Shown here piece after piece: positions 50,859 through 59,024 of a DNA stretch of 64,000 nucleotides. The translations under genes and the position numbers were made by a program. The notes under the pieces are model-generated. The model was not told where the DNA came from. It was given only the letters and a program-made list of their open reading frames with translations, and did not search any database. Origin of the DNA: Collinsella sp. (lineage in GTDB: Bacteria; Actinomycetota; Coriobacteriia; Coriobacteriales; Coriobacteriaceae); assembly GCA_019413925.1 (NCBI GenBank), contig DXMY01000045.1:1-64000 (forward strand), in the 5' to 3' direction. The first letter of the stretch is position 1. Each line of letters begins with the position of its first letter.

Positions 50859-50912
50859 TACAATGGCTATTGGCTTGCTGCGGTGAAGGTCTGTCCGCTC
50901 CGCAGCTTTTTT
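50859..50912 (+). promoter_or_regulatory. Promoter and leader hairpin with U-run before ade
   Basis: A TACAAT -10 box (50859-50864) has a weak TTAGCG 17 bases upstream. GCTGCGG (50877-50883) then pairs with CCGCAGC (50900-50906) and six T follow, as in an intrinsic terminator. It lies between the likely start of transcription and the ade ribosome binding site, so it could be an attenuator. No purine riboswitch core is recognised. Confidence 0.5.
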
Positions 50913-50932
50913 CTACGGTTAAAGGAGTATGT

Positions 50933-52753
50933 ATGTCCGTTGAGGTCATGAGGTCTGTGATCGATGCTGCCGAGGGGCGCGTGCCCGTCGACACGCTGTT
51001 TGCCAATGCGCAGATTGTCGACGTGTACGGTCAGCGCGTGGCGCCCGGTAGCGTTGCCGTCAAGGACGGTCTGATCGTCGGCGTGCTCTACGATGGTCGC
51101 GACGATGCCGCTGACACCTACGAGGCAACTGAGGTCATCGACTGCCAGGGTCGCTATCTCGCTCCTGGTTTTATTGACGGGCATCTGCATATCGAGTCTT
51201 CGAACATCCGCCCCGCCGAGTATGCGCGCATGGCGGCGACGCGCGGTACCACCACTGCCATTGCCGACAGCCACGAGATCGCCAACGTGGCGGGCCTGGA
51301 CGGCCTGCGCTTTATGATCGAGGACGGTCGCCGCGCGCCCATTTCCATCAAGTACATGATGCCCTCGTGCGTGCCCGCGCTACCCGATGAGCAAGCGGGC
51401 GCTGTGATTACCGCCGCTGACATGCAGGCGTTTTTTGCCGAGCATCCGGGCGATGTTTTTGGCCTGGGCGAGATGATGAACCTGCCGGGTGTCTTTATGG
51501 CCGACCCCGAGACCTGTGCTCGCATCGATGCTGCCAACCAGACGCCGTCCAAGCAGGTCGACGGCCATGCACCGCTCGTTGCCGGCAAGGACCTTAATGC
51601 CTATGCCGCGGCGGGCATTATCGCCGATCACGAGTCGACGATTCCCGAGGAGGCGCTCGATAAACTGTCTCGTGGCATGTACGTGATGCTGCGCGAGGGT
51701 ACGTGCAGCCATGACCTGGCCAATCTGTCGCCGATGCTGCTGGAGAACCCCGCGCGCGCCCGCCGCTGCTGCTTTGCGACTGACGACCGCGCCCCTTCCG
51801 ATGCGCTTGCGACTGGCATGATCGACAATGCCTGCCGCGTGGCGATTGAGGCCGGTATCGACCCCGTGGTCGCTATCTCTATGGCGTCCCTCTCCACGGC
51901 CGAGGCGTTTGGCCTGGATCACGGCTGCCGCGACCCGCACGAGCTGCGTGGTGCGATTGCCCCGGGCAAGCGCGCCGACCTGCTGGTGCTTAATGACCTG
52001 ACGTTCGCCACGGCTCCGCATCGCGTATATGCCGCCGGTGCTCTGGTGGCGCAGGACGGCACCTTTGTGGGCGAGATCGCACCCGAGATGGCTGAGGTTG
52101 CGGCGCTTGCCGATGAGCTTCGCGCCTCCGTTAAGCTGCCGAAGCTTTCGCTCGACGTGTTTGACTATGCCTTTAAGCCGGGCGAGGTCGTTATCGATGT
52201 CATCCCGGGTATGGCTATCACGGGTATGGTTCGCCCCGAGAGTGCCGAGGGCCTGCGCCGCATTATGCTGATCGAGCGCCACGGCCGCGGCGTGTCGCTG
52301 CAGGCCGAGGGCGCCGACGGTGACGGCCCCGCGGGTCTGGGCTTGGTTGGCAAGCATATCGGTCGCGGCTGGGTGCGCGGCTTTACCATCACGGGTGGCG
52401 CCATTGCCTCCACGATTGGCCACGACTCGCACAACGTGTGCGTGGTGGGCGACAATGCGGCGGACATGATGGCTGCCGTTGAGGCCGTGGGCCAGGGCGG
52501 CCACGTGCTGGTGCGCAACGGCGAGGTCGTGGCGCGCATTCCGCTGGCGCTCGGTGGCCTTATGAGCGAGGGCACGGCCGAGGATGTCGCCGCGCAGCAC
52601 GACGACTTTATGGTCAAGGCGCGCGCCATGGGTATCGAGCCGCCGCTCGACCCCATCATGGGCATCATCTTCCTGCCCCTGCCGGTCATCCCGACGCTCC
52701 GCATCCGCCCCGAGGGCATGTTCGACGTCACGACCTTCACCTACGCCGACTAG
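50933..52753 (+). CDS. ade: Adenine deaminase
   Basis: The 606-residue amidohydrolase converts adenine to hypoxanthine and ammonia. Metal and catalytic signatures are FIDGHLHIESSNI, GLGEMMNLPGV, and FATDDRAPSDAL. The C-terminal half (VIPGMAITGMVRPES, TIGHDSHNVCVVGDN) is typical of Ade. The ATG at 50933 follows AAAGGAG. Although 18 kb from the purine cluster, its product hypoxanthine is a substrate of the xanthine dehydrogenase type enzyme. The leader hairpin suggests regulation. Confidence 0.93.
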   Translation: MSVEVMRSVIDAAEGRVPVDTLFANAQIVDVYGQRVAPGSVAVKDGLIVGVLYDGRDDAADTYEATEVIDCQGRYLAPGFIDGHLHIESSNIRPAEYARMAATRGTTTAIADSHEIANVAGLDGLRFMIEDGRRAPISIKYMMPSCVPALPDEQAGAVITAADMQAFFAEHPGDVFGLGEMMNLPGVFMADPETCARIDAANQTPSKQVDGHAPLVAGKDLNAYAAAGIIADHESTIPEEALDKLSRGMYVMLREGTCSHDLANLSPMLLENPARARRCCFATDDRAPSDALATGMIDNACRVAIEAGIDPVVAISMASLSTAEAFGLDHGCRDPHELRGAIAPGKRADLLVLNDLTFATAPHRVYAAGALVAQDGTFVGEIAPEMAEVAALADELRASVKLPKLSLDVFDYAFKPGEVVIDVIPGMAITGMVRPESAEGLRRIMLIERHGRGVSLQAEGADGDGPAGLGLVGKHIGRGWVRGFTITGGAIASTIGHDSHNVCVVGDNAADMMAAVEAVGQGGHVLVRNGEVVARIPLALGGLMSEGTAEDVAAQHDDFMVKARAMGIEPPLDPIMGIIFLPLPVIPTLRIRPEGMFDVTTFTYAD

Positions 52754-52885
52754 TCATCGGGGACGTTCTTAAACGACTATCCGTCGGGGTGGCGTGTCGC
52801 CTGACGCCGCGACCGTGAGACCTCTGGCATGTGTGAGCTATTTGCCAGGTCCTTGTAACGTTTACGCCCGCGGAGTCTTATTTGA

Positions 52886-52949
52886 GCTCCCTTTGGGTAC
52901 GTTGGAATCGGATACACGTTCGATTCCAACAAGCCCGAAGGGAGCTTTT
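52886..52949 (+). promoter_or_regulatory. Long hairpin that hides the ribosome binding site of the HAD gene
   Basis: GCTCCCTTTGGG (52886-52897) pairs with CCCGAAGGGAGC (52934-52945), and an inner GTTGGAATCG/CGATTCCAAC stem of 10 bp continues after a 3x3 internal loop. The right outer arm contains the AAGGGAGC Shine-Dalgarno sequence, six bases before ATG 52952, and TTTT follows the stem. It may act as a terminator, a thermosensor or a ligand-controlled switch. Confidence 0.65.
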
Positions 52950-52951
52950 CT

Positions 52952-53746
52952 ATGTTTAAACTGATTGCATCCGATATGGACGGCACATTGCTTGACGAAA
53001 ACGGCCAGGTGCCTCCCGAGACCTACGAACTGATTCTGGCGCTACACGAGCATGGCGTGCATTTCGCCGCATCGTCAGGTCGTCGCTACGATCGCCTGTG
53101 CGAGTTCTTTGCGCCCGTTCGCGACAAGATGGACTTTGTCGCAGCTAACGGTGCCCAGGTCTTCGCCGACGGCAAAATGGTAGACCGCGAGGTGTATTCG
53201 CACCTGGCGATTCGAAGGCTCGCCCAAGCCGTCAGGACGTTTCCCAATCTGCATCTTGCGCTCTTTGACCGAACCAAGTCCTTCCTGCTCGATGACGAGT
53301 GCAAGTTCGTGCGTGAGGTCGATAAGGACCTTCCCAATGCCGAGCGTATTTGGGAGCTGCCCGATCCCAGCGTAAATATCATCAAAGCGAGTATCTTTTG
53401 CGACGACAGTGCGGTTATGGACAGTGCGTACGTGCTACAGCGCGAACTTGGTCAGCTCTTTACTTTTGCGCCTTCGGGCAACGCGTGGATCGATGCCATG
53501 CAGCCTGGTGTGTCGAAGGCCTCGGGTATCGCGCAGCTCGCGGAGCATTACGGCATTGGTCGCGACGAGGTCATGGCGTTTGGCGACTCGATGAACGACT
53601 ACGAGATCATTCGCTTTGTCGGCACGGGCTGCGCGATGGAAAACGCGCGCCCCGCGCTCAAGGCGGTGGCCGATCGTGTCGTAGGCTGCAACCGCGACCA
53701 CGCCGTTCAGCATGAGCTCCGTCGCGTGCTGGAGAGTCTCTCCTAA
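52952..53746 (+). CDS. Cof-type HAD phosphatase
   Basis: The 264-residue HAD-superfamily enzyme of the Cof/IIB subfamily has the nucleophile loop IASDMDGTLLDENG (D8 and D10), the Ser/Thr of motif II near FAASSGR, and motif IV GDSMNDYEIIRF. It probably dephosphorylates a sugar or cofactor phosphate. Translation is likely limited by the hairpin over its ribosome binding site. The substrate is unknown. A related HAD gene lies in the opposite direction just downstream. Confidence 0.88.
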   Translation: MFKLIASDMDGTLLDENGQVPPETYELILALHEHGVHFAASSGRRYDRLCEFFAPVRDKMDFVAANGAQVFADGKMVDREVYSHLAIRRLAQAVRTFPNLHLALFDRTKSFLLDDECKFVREVDKDLPNAERIWELPDPSVNIIKASIFCDDSAVMDSAYVLQRELGQLFTFAPSGNAWIDAMQPGVSKASGIAQLAEHYGIGRDEVMAFGDSMNDYEIIRFVGTGCAMENARPALKAVADRVVGCNRDHAVQHELRRVLESLS

Positions 53747-53783
53747 TCCGGCAGCTGGCGACGTTCCTTTTCTGCCGACAGTG

Positions 53784-53821
53784 GGGGACAGTCCTTGCAG
53801 CTTTTTGCGAAGAGTGTCCCC
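53784..53821. terminator. Hairpin between convergent HAD genes
   Basis: GGGGACA pairs with TGTCCCC across a 24-base loop. CCCCAGTGACT is repeated twice just after it. It may stop transcription from both sides, but there are no clean U-runs. Confidence 0.35.
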
Positions 53822-53862
53822 AGTGACTAGTCTTAAGAACATCCCCAGTGACTGGCCAATGA

Positions 53863-54705
53863 CTAGGCGAGGGCGGCCATGATGGTGCGGGCGACGCCGT
53901 CGTGGTCGTTGTCGTATTCGGTGATGGCGTCGGCGGCCTCGCGGTCTTCGGACTCGGCGTTGATCATGGCCATGCCGTGGCCCGCTGCCTGCAGCATGGG
54001 GATGTCGTTGATGTTGTCGCCGAACGCCCAGGCGTCGGCGAGACGCTCGCCCAGATGCTCACATAGCCACGTGAGGGCTGTCCCCTTGGTGGCGCCCTCA
54101 CCCATGACCTCGATATTCATGGCGTAAGAACGCGTGATCTCAATGCCTCCGAGCGTGTCGAGCGCCGCCGCGATGGCGTCGCGATCGGCCGGGTCGTGCC
54201 AGTACATGGCGATGCGTTCGAGCGTCTCGACCTCGTCGATCTTGCTGTCGATATCCATGTCGATCGGTGTTCGTGTGCGCTTGAGCGAAGCCGCGATGTG
54301 GGGGTCGCCGCCGCAGAACTCATCCAGGCGCCCGTAAAGCGAGCGGGGGAGGAAGCACTGTCCATCCGCGAAGATATCGAAGGTCACATCGTGGCCGGCG
54401 GCAATGCGATGGATGCGGTGGGCAATGCCGCAATCGAGCGGACGGCTCAAGATGCGCGTGGCGCACGAGGCGTCGGTGGGCACATCGTCGTCGAGTTGCC
54501 AGACGCTGGCGCCGTTGGCACAGACCGCGTAGTGTACGGCGGAATGGGCGAGAATGGGCTCAAAGATGCCCGACAGCGGACGCCCCGTGCAGGGAACAAA
54601 CTCGATGCCACGACGTGCGAGCTCGTCGAGCATTGCCCAAGTGGCGTCGCTCATCTGCTTATCGCTCGTCAGCAGTGTTCCGTCCATATCGGAAAACACA
54701 ATCAT
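53863..54705 (-). CDS. Cof-type HAD phosphatase, second gene
   Basis: The 280-residue protein starts IVFSDMDGTLLTSDKQM (D6 and D8). It has motif II in VPCTGRPLSG and the C-terminal motif WAFGDNINDIPML. It belongs to the same Cof subfamily as the preceding gene, but the two are divergent in sequence and face each other. It probably acts on a small phosphorylated metabolite. Nothing in the context narrows this down. Confidence 0.88.
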   Translation of the reverse strand: MIVFSDMDGTLLTSDKQMSDATWAMLDELARRGIEFVPCTGRPLSGIFEPILAHSAVHYAVCANGASVWQLDDDVPTDASCATRILSRPLDCGIAHRIHRIAAGHDVTFDIFADGQCFLPRSLYGRLDEFCGGDPHIAASLKRTRTPIDMDIDSKIDEVETLERIAMYWHDPADRDAIAAALDTLGGIEITRSYAMNIEVMGEGATKGTALTWLCEHLGERLADAWAFGDNINDIPMLQAAGHGMAMINAESEDREAADAITEYDNDHDGVARTIMAALA

Positions 54706-54728
54706 TTGATGCAGCCCTTTCTATTGGC

Positions 54729-54767
54729 AAAAAAGCGTGGCCAAGGGCTTGGGTCCCTGGCCACGCT
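54729..54767 (-). terminator. Rho-independent terminator of the citrate synthase gene
   Basis: On the minus strand AGCGTGGCCA pairs with TGGCCACGCT around a 14-base loop and is followed by six T. It ends the citrate synthase transcript. Confidence 0.9.
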
Positions 54768-54790
54768 CAAGATCTATAACGGTCCGCGTC

Positions 54791-56209
54791 CTATCGGTCG
54801 GCGAGTGGCTTGTACTCCAGCGGCTCGATCACCGGACGATAGGCCGGGCGAATAATACGGTGCGCGCAGAAGAGCTCTTCCATGCGGTGCGCCGACCAGC
54901 CGGCCATGCGGGCGACGGCGAATAGCGGCGTAAAGAGCGTCTCGGGCACGCCGAGCATCTTGTAGATAAAGCCTGTGTACAGGTCGATGTTGGCGCAGAT
55001 GGGCTTGGTCATGCCGTGGTCGCGCATGACCTGGGGTGCCAGGCGCTCGATACGCTCGATGAGTGCGAATTCCTCGCCCAGGTCCTTCTTGGCGGCAAGT
55101 GTGCGCGCGTAACGGCGGCATACCTCGGCGCGCGGGTCGCTGAGCGTATAGACGGCGTGGCCCATGCCGTAGATGAGGCCCGTGCCGTCGAAGGCCTGCT
55201 TGTCGAGGATCTTGCCCAGGTAGGCCGCGACCTCGTCCTCGTCCTCCCAATTGGAGACATGCGCACGGATGTCCTCGTGCATGGACACGACCTTGGCATT
55301 GGCACCGCCGTGGCGCGGGCCCTTGAGCGAGCCGATAGCCGCGGCGTAGGCGGAATACGGGTCGGTGGCCGAAGACGACAGCACGCGGCAAGCGAAGGTG
55401 GAGTTGTTGCCGCCGCCGTGCTCGGCATGCAGCATGAGCATCACGTCGAGCAGCATCGCCTCATCGCGGGTGAACGCCATGCCGCCGCGCAGGACCTGTA
55501 GGATGGTCTCGGCGGTGGAGAGACCGGGCGTGGGGTGCGGCACGTGAACCTCGGAGCCGCGAAGCTTGGCGACCGAGGCCATGTGTGCGAAGGCGGCGAT
55601 GCGCGGGAGACGTGCGAGCATGGAAATGGCGACGTCGATCTCATGCTCGGGCGTAATCGCGTCGGGCTCGGCGTCGAAGGCGTAAAGCAGCAACACGGCG
55701 CGCTGGAGCACATTCATGATGCTCGACGACACCGTGGTCATGGGGAACTCTTTGACGTATTCGTCGCTCAGATGCCTAAAGGCGCCCAAGCGCTCGCAAA
55801 AACCGTCGAGCTCCTCTTTGTTGGGCAGCGAGCCCGTGATAAGCAGATAGGCGACTTCTTCGTAGCCATAGCGATTCTCGGACTGGGCATTGTTGACCAG
55901 ATCCTCGATGCTATAGCCGCGCAGCGTGAGCTTGCCCTGGTCGGGCACGACTTTGCCGTCGACCTTGTTGTAGCCGTGCACGTCCGAGATACGGGTAAGG
56001 CCCGCGACCACGCCCGAGCCGTCGGCATTGCGCAGGCCGCGCTTGACGTTATGCTCGACGAACAGACCCTCGTCGTACGGATCAGTCGGCAGGCCGTGGT
56101 AGAGGTTTTCGCTTTCGGGCGAAATCTGGCGGCTCGCCTCATAATCCAAGACCAGGCGGCTCAGATGGTCATCGAAGCGGTAGTAGATTTTCTTGGCGTC
56201 GTAAGCCAT
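54791..56209 (-). CDS. gltA: Citrate synthase
   Basis: The 472-residue enzyme condenses oxaloacetate and acetyl-CoA. The catalytic His regions are LHAEHGGGNNSTF near residue 260 and GMGHAVYTLSDPRAE near 351. The rest of the fold is covered (GKLTLRGYSIEDLV at the start, FTPLFAVARMAGWSAHRME at the end). It is longer at the N-terminus than E. coli GltA and fits the type found in Coriobacteriia and clostridia. The ATG follows GAGAGGAG. It has its own terminator. A complete TCA cycle is not implied. Confidence 0.93.
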   Translation of the reverse strand: MAYDAKKIYYRFDDHLSRLVLDYEASRQISPESENLYHGLPTDPYDEGLFVEHNVKRGLRNADGSGVVAGLTRISDVHGYNKVDGKVVPDQGKLTLRGYSIEDLVNNAQSENRYGYEEVAYLLITGSLPNKEELDGFCERLGAFRHLSDEYVKEFPMTTVSSSIMNVLQRAVLLLYAFDAEPDAITPEHEIDVAISMLARLPRIAAFAHMASVAKLRGSEVHVPHPTPGLSTAETILQVLRGGMAFTRDEAMLLDVMLMLHAEHGGGNNSTFACRVLSSSATDPYSAYAAAIGSLKGPRHGGANAKVVSMHEDIRAHVSNWEDEDEVAAYLGKILDKQAFDGTGLIYGMGHAVYTLSDPRAEVCRRYARTLAAKKDLGEEFALIERIERLAPQVMRDHGMTKPICANIDLYTGFIYKMLGVPETLFTPLFAVARMAGWSAHRMEELFCAHRIIRPAYRPVIEPLEYKPLADR

Positions 56210-56288
56210 GCGCGCTCCTCTCGGGGCCGTATGGGGGGCGGCGTGCTTGGGTGCAGATGCGCCGGCCTGTTCCCGTACGGCCTGTTCG

Positions 56289-56576
56289 CTACAGGCGGTA
56301 CATAAAGTTAAAGACGTCCTCGCGCTGGATGGACACGTTGACGCCCGAAAGCTCGCCGGCCTCGGCCAGCGCCTTCTGCAGCTCGGCGAAGTCGAGCTTG
56401 GACTCGGCGGTGTCGGCCAGCATGGTCATGGTGAAGATGTCCTCGATAATGGACTGCGTGATGTCGCGGATGTCGACATTGGCCTCGCCCAAAACGCGGG
56501 TGACGCCGGCGACGATGCCGGGGCGGTTCTTGCCAAGGACGGTGATGACGATGCGGGAGGACGAGATCTCGGCCAT
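56289..56576 (-). CDS. ACT-domain regulatory protein (UPF0237 type)
   Basis: The 95-residue protein is a single ACT domain beginning RIVITVLGKNRPGIVAGVTR, with the NVDIRDITQSI segment after it. Stand-alone ACT proteins of this type bind amino acids or act as regulatory partners. In many bacteria the neighbour is a PFL-like DUF711 protein; here the neighbour is citrate synthase. The ligand is unknown. Confidence 0.85.
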   Translation of the reverse strand: MAEISSSRIVITVLGKNRPGIVAGVTRVLGEANVDIRDITQSIIEDIFTMTMLADTAESKLDFAELQKALAEAGELSGVNVSIQREDVFNFMYRL

Positions 56577-56972
56577 GGGAAACCCTTTCGCGTGGTTGCG
56601 GCGCGCGCGGGGCGCTCCGCTACGGTACAGTGTTCATCATTGTACCTGTCTGGCGCAAAAAAGGCGCGCTCGCTGCGGCGTTACATGCCTGCAACATGAG
56701 CGTAAGGGGGAAGGCCGTACGGGGAAGAGCCGTCTGGCGCGTGTCCGGCTCGTGTTGGGTTGATTTCCGATCTCAGCCGAACACATTGAGCGGACAGGCC
56801 GTTCCCGCAGTCAGCCGAACGCCTCCGACGGCTGATTCCGAACTGGAAGCGGAGGGCATCCCCGCCCTTCGGTAGGGGATACCGCTCCGCGGCGCATGCC
56901 GCGGGCGGCGCCCCTATCGGACCACCGTGACCTCAGTTGGGATGGGCCCAGCACTGCCGCGTACTCGGTGAG
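56577..56972. other. 396-base intergenic stretch next to the integrase remnant
   Basis: No gene is seen. The sequence is GC-rich with several short hairpins (for example around 56850-56900) and two CAGCCGAAC words near 56773 and 56813. It lies at the edge of the accessory region and could hold an old attachment site. No tRNA is visible. Confidence 0.35.
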
Positions 56973-57698
56973 CTAGAGCCAACTGTTCGTCTTCACGGCG
57001 CGTATGGCGATATTTCGGTCGTCCGGCTCGGTGATGCCGTAGCCGAACGCCTGGAGCGTCTCGATGGACTCCTGGATCCTCTGTTGGAACATGGGACCCG
57101 GATCGACCCTCGGCCCGAGGTGCCCGCGCCAAAGGCACGGCGTGGCGTGCAGCATGTTATGGATTTTGGAGATGGGCTCGATGTCGGCGTAGACGTTGAG
57201 CGTCGCCATGGCGTCCTTGTGGCCGAGGATCGATTGGAGCGCCTTGATATCGCCGCCTTGGCGGATCCACTGCGTTGCGAACGTGTGGCGAAGGCCGTGG
57301 AACGTGATCAGCTCGTCGTTGGTGCCCATGAGGCCGTTGGTCTCCGAGAACGTCTTGAACGCCCTGCGGATATAGCTTGTCGTCGCGAAGGTCGCGCCCG
57401 GCTCCGACAGGATGTAGCAGTCCCCGATCTCGACCGCCCCGGTAAGGCCGCGCAAGCGCAGCTTTCCGCAGTCGATCTCGTGGGTCTCCTTCAGGAAGGG
57501 GAGTAGGCCGACCGGGTCGATGGGGATACCCCTGGCGTCATGGGTCTTGGTGTCCTTGATGAACGAACCCATTCCCTTCGCGTACGCCACCGAGTGTCCG
57601 ATCGAGATCAGGCCCGTCTCGAAATCCACATCGCACCACCGAAGGCCGCAGACCTCGCCGATTCGCATCCCCGTGTGCAGGGCGAGTACGACCGCCCT
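56973..57698 (-). pseudogene. Tyrosine recombinase (integrase), 5'-truncated
   Basis: The reading frame encodes the catalytic half of a phage-type integrase: LHTGMRIGEVCGLRW (first Arg), ELITFHGLRHTFATQW (HxxR), a His in ILGHKDAMAT, and the Tyr nucleophile in LNVYADIEPI. The N-terminal arm and core-binding domains are missing. The frame is continuous with the stop codon of the XRE gene: directly after TAG (57699-57701) it goes on RAVVLALHTGM. The remnant therefore looks like the product of a recombination or deletion that fused two genes end to end. It is unlikely to work alone. Confidence 0.75.
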
Positions 57699-57950
57699 CT
57701 AATCCTCGGCGGACCAATCGAGTCCGAACTCCTTTCGGGCATCCTCTTCGCTCATGACTTCGAGAAGGTCTCCGGGTTGGCAACGAAGGGCGAGGCATAG
57801 CTGCTCGAGTGTGTTGAAGCGAATGCCGCGAATATGCCCTTTTTTAATACGGGACAGGTTCACGGGCGTGGTTCCAATCCTTTCGGCAAGTTCGTTCGAG
57901 GAAATCTTTCGCTCGGCCATGATCTTGTCGAGGCGAACAATTACGGGCAT
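57699..57950 (-). CDS. XRE-family regulator
   Basis: The 83-residue DNA-binding protein has a Cro/C1-type HTH: LDKIMAERKISSNELAERIG and TPVNLSRIKKGHIRGIRFN. It ends GLDWSAED. Such short XRE proteins (YozG type) commonly sit next to a DUF2975 membrane protein, as here. It follows that gene by nine bases and is probably co-transcribed with it. It likely represses the unit or a nearby promoter; the dyad at 58510 is a candidate site. Confidence 0.85.
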   Translation of the reverse strand: MPVIVRLDKIMAERKISSNELAERIGTTPVNLSRIKKGHIRGIRFNTLEQLCLALRCQPGDLLEVMSEEDARKEFGLDWSAED

Positions 57951-57959
57951 GGCGTTTCC

Positions 57960-58472
57960 TTACGCAATCTCGTCGGAGTCGAGGTACAGCTCTCGGGCGT
58001 ACAAGAAGAGCTGGGAAAGCATGAACAGGACGATGCCGAGAACCAGAGAGGTCCAATCGAATGATGAAGCGATCTCTTGGGCGCCGACGGCCCCCTCGCC
58101 GCCAAACATCGAAACGGAGGTTTTGAGTGAGCCGGCGTAGAGGCTGGTGGCAGCTTGAACAACGAAGAGAATGCCGAGCACCTTCAAGCATGTCGCAGAC
58201 CCTTTCTTGAAGGGGTCTCCGCTCTTGATCGTCCACACGAGAACGGCGCTGAGGATGGTCGTAGCGATACCGATGACGGCAGGGACCAATGTCGAGATCG
58301 CAAGGGCTGGATACGCGGGGGAGTCTGCAATTACAGGGTTGTCGAGCACTTCGATTGCTGGCTTTAAGGAGAACGCCACTTGTGCGATGGCGGTGGCGCA
58401 AAGGGTCGCAGAGGCTATCGCACATGCGATGCGGAAGGAATGAAGCCGGGGAGTGCGATTGTCGGAACTCAT
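57960..58472 (-). CDS. DUF2975-type four-helix membrane protein
   Basis: The 170-residue protein has four predicted membrane helices, at about 13-33, 58-80, 95-115 and 142-160. Placement next to an XRE gene matches the DUF2975 (YoaS) membrane protein plus YozG regulator pair. GGAGG lies seven bases before the ATG. The pair may sense membrane or envelope state. The function is unknown for the family. It is divergent from the bacteriocin-like gene. Confidence 0.75.
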   Translation of the reverse strand: MSSDNRTPRLHSFRIACAIASATLCATAIAQVAFSLKPAIEVLDNPVIADSPAYPALAISTLVPAVIGIATTILSAVLVWTIKSGDPFKKGSATCLKVLGILFVVQAATSLYAGSLKTSVSMFGGEGAVGAQEIASSFDWTSLVLGIVLFMLSQLFLYARELYLDSDEIA

Positions 58473-58509
58473 AATAACCTCCGAAGAATTTAAAAAACTC
58501 AGGTTACTT

Positions 58510-58528
58510 TTTAACAGTTTATGTTAAA
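58510..58528 (+). promoter_or_regulatory. Dyad between the DUF2975 operon and the bacteriocin-like gene
   Basis: TTTAACA (58510-58516) and TGTTAAA (58522-58528) are perfect inverted arms around GTTTA. It sits between divergent genes and is a plausible operator for the XRE regulator. Confidence 0.5.
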
Positions 58529-58622
58529 TTGACTTTGCCGGCAAGTAATCACAGCATGCTGCAACCGAAACCCCTCTAGATTGGAGAGGATTATGTTCAG
58601 TACTGTTAAGTAGTGTAAGCTC

Positions 58623-58958
58623 TTGGTTTTCCTCGGCCTCGCTCTTTGTCTGTTGCTGCCGGGAGCCCCCGCTTTTGCGGATACCCCGATGCCTCCTTCC
58701 CAGGAGAGCAGCCAGTGTGCCCTCGTTGAGCCCCTCGGGTATACGGACGACGTCGTCGATACCTACTGGAGCTACAGCTGTCCTCGCGGCGTAAGCGGGC
58801 ACAGCATCTCGATGTTCAACATCTCTTACAAGACGATCTCCTACCGAAATGGCTATCGCCGATCCGCGCATCATAGGGAATCCCGCCTCGCTGCAATGTG
58901 CTCCTGTGGTGTTCTTGGCACAACTGATAAATGGCAATTTGTCTATAGCACCTACTAG
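58623..58958 (+). CDS. Lactococcin-972-like secreted peptide, with an in-frame stop near its start
   Basis: The frame gives a signal peptide core (VFLGLALCLLLPGAPAFA) and a mature part of about 90 residues with YWSYSCPRG, GHSISMFN and a C-terminal KWQFVYSTY. The His/Ser segment and aromatic end resemble lactococcin-972-family bacteriocins. A good ribosome binding site (GGAGAGGA) precedes an ATG at 58593, in the same frame, but a TAG at 58611-58613 cuts it after six codons. Either translation starts at TTG 58623, or the gene is damaged. The following permease and ABC ATPase match the usual Lcn972 neighbours. The family call is moderate. Confidence 0.5.
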   Translation: MVFLGLALCLLLPGAPAFADTPMPPSQESSQCALVEPLGYTDDVVDTYWSYSCPRGVSGHSISMFNISYKTISYRNGYRRSAHHRESRLAAMCSCGVLGTTDKWQFVYSTY

Positions 58959-59024
58959 ATGCGAGGAAGGGCCGAGCATTTTGTTCGGCCCCTCTGTTCC
59001 GACTGGATGAGGTTAAGGTTGGCG

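Noticed and set aside
50813..50932. Purine riboswitch before ade
   Set aside because: The conserved loop-loop and junction bases of the purine aptamer are not present; only a terminator-like hairpin is seen.
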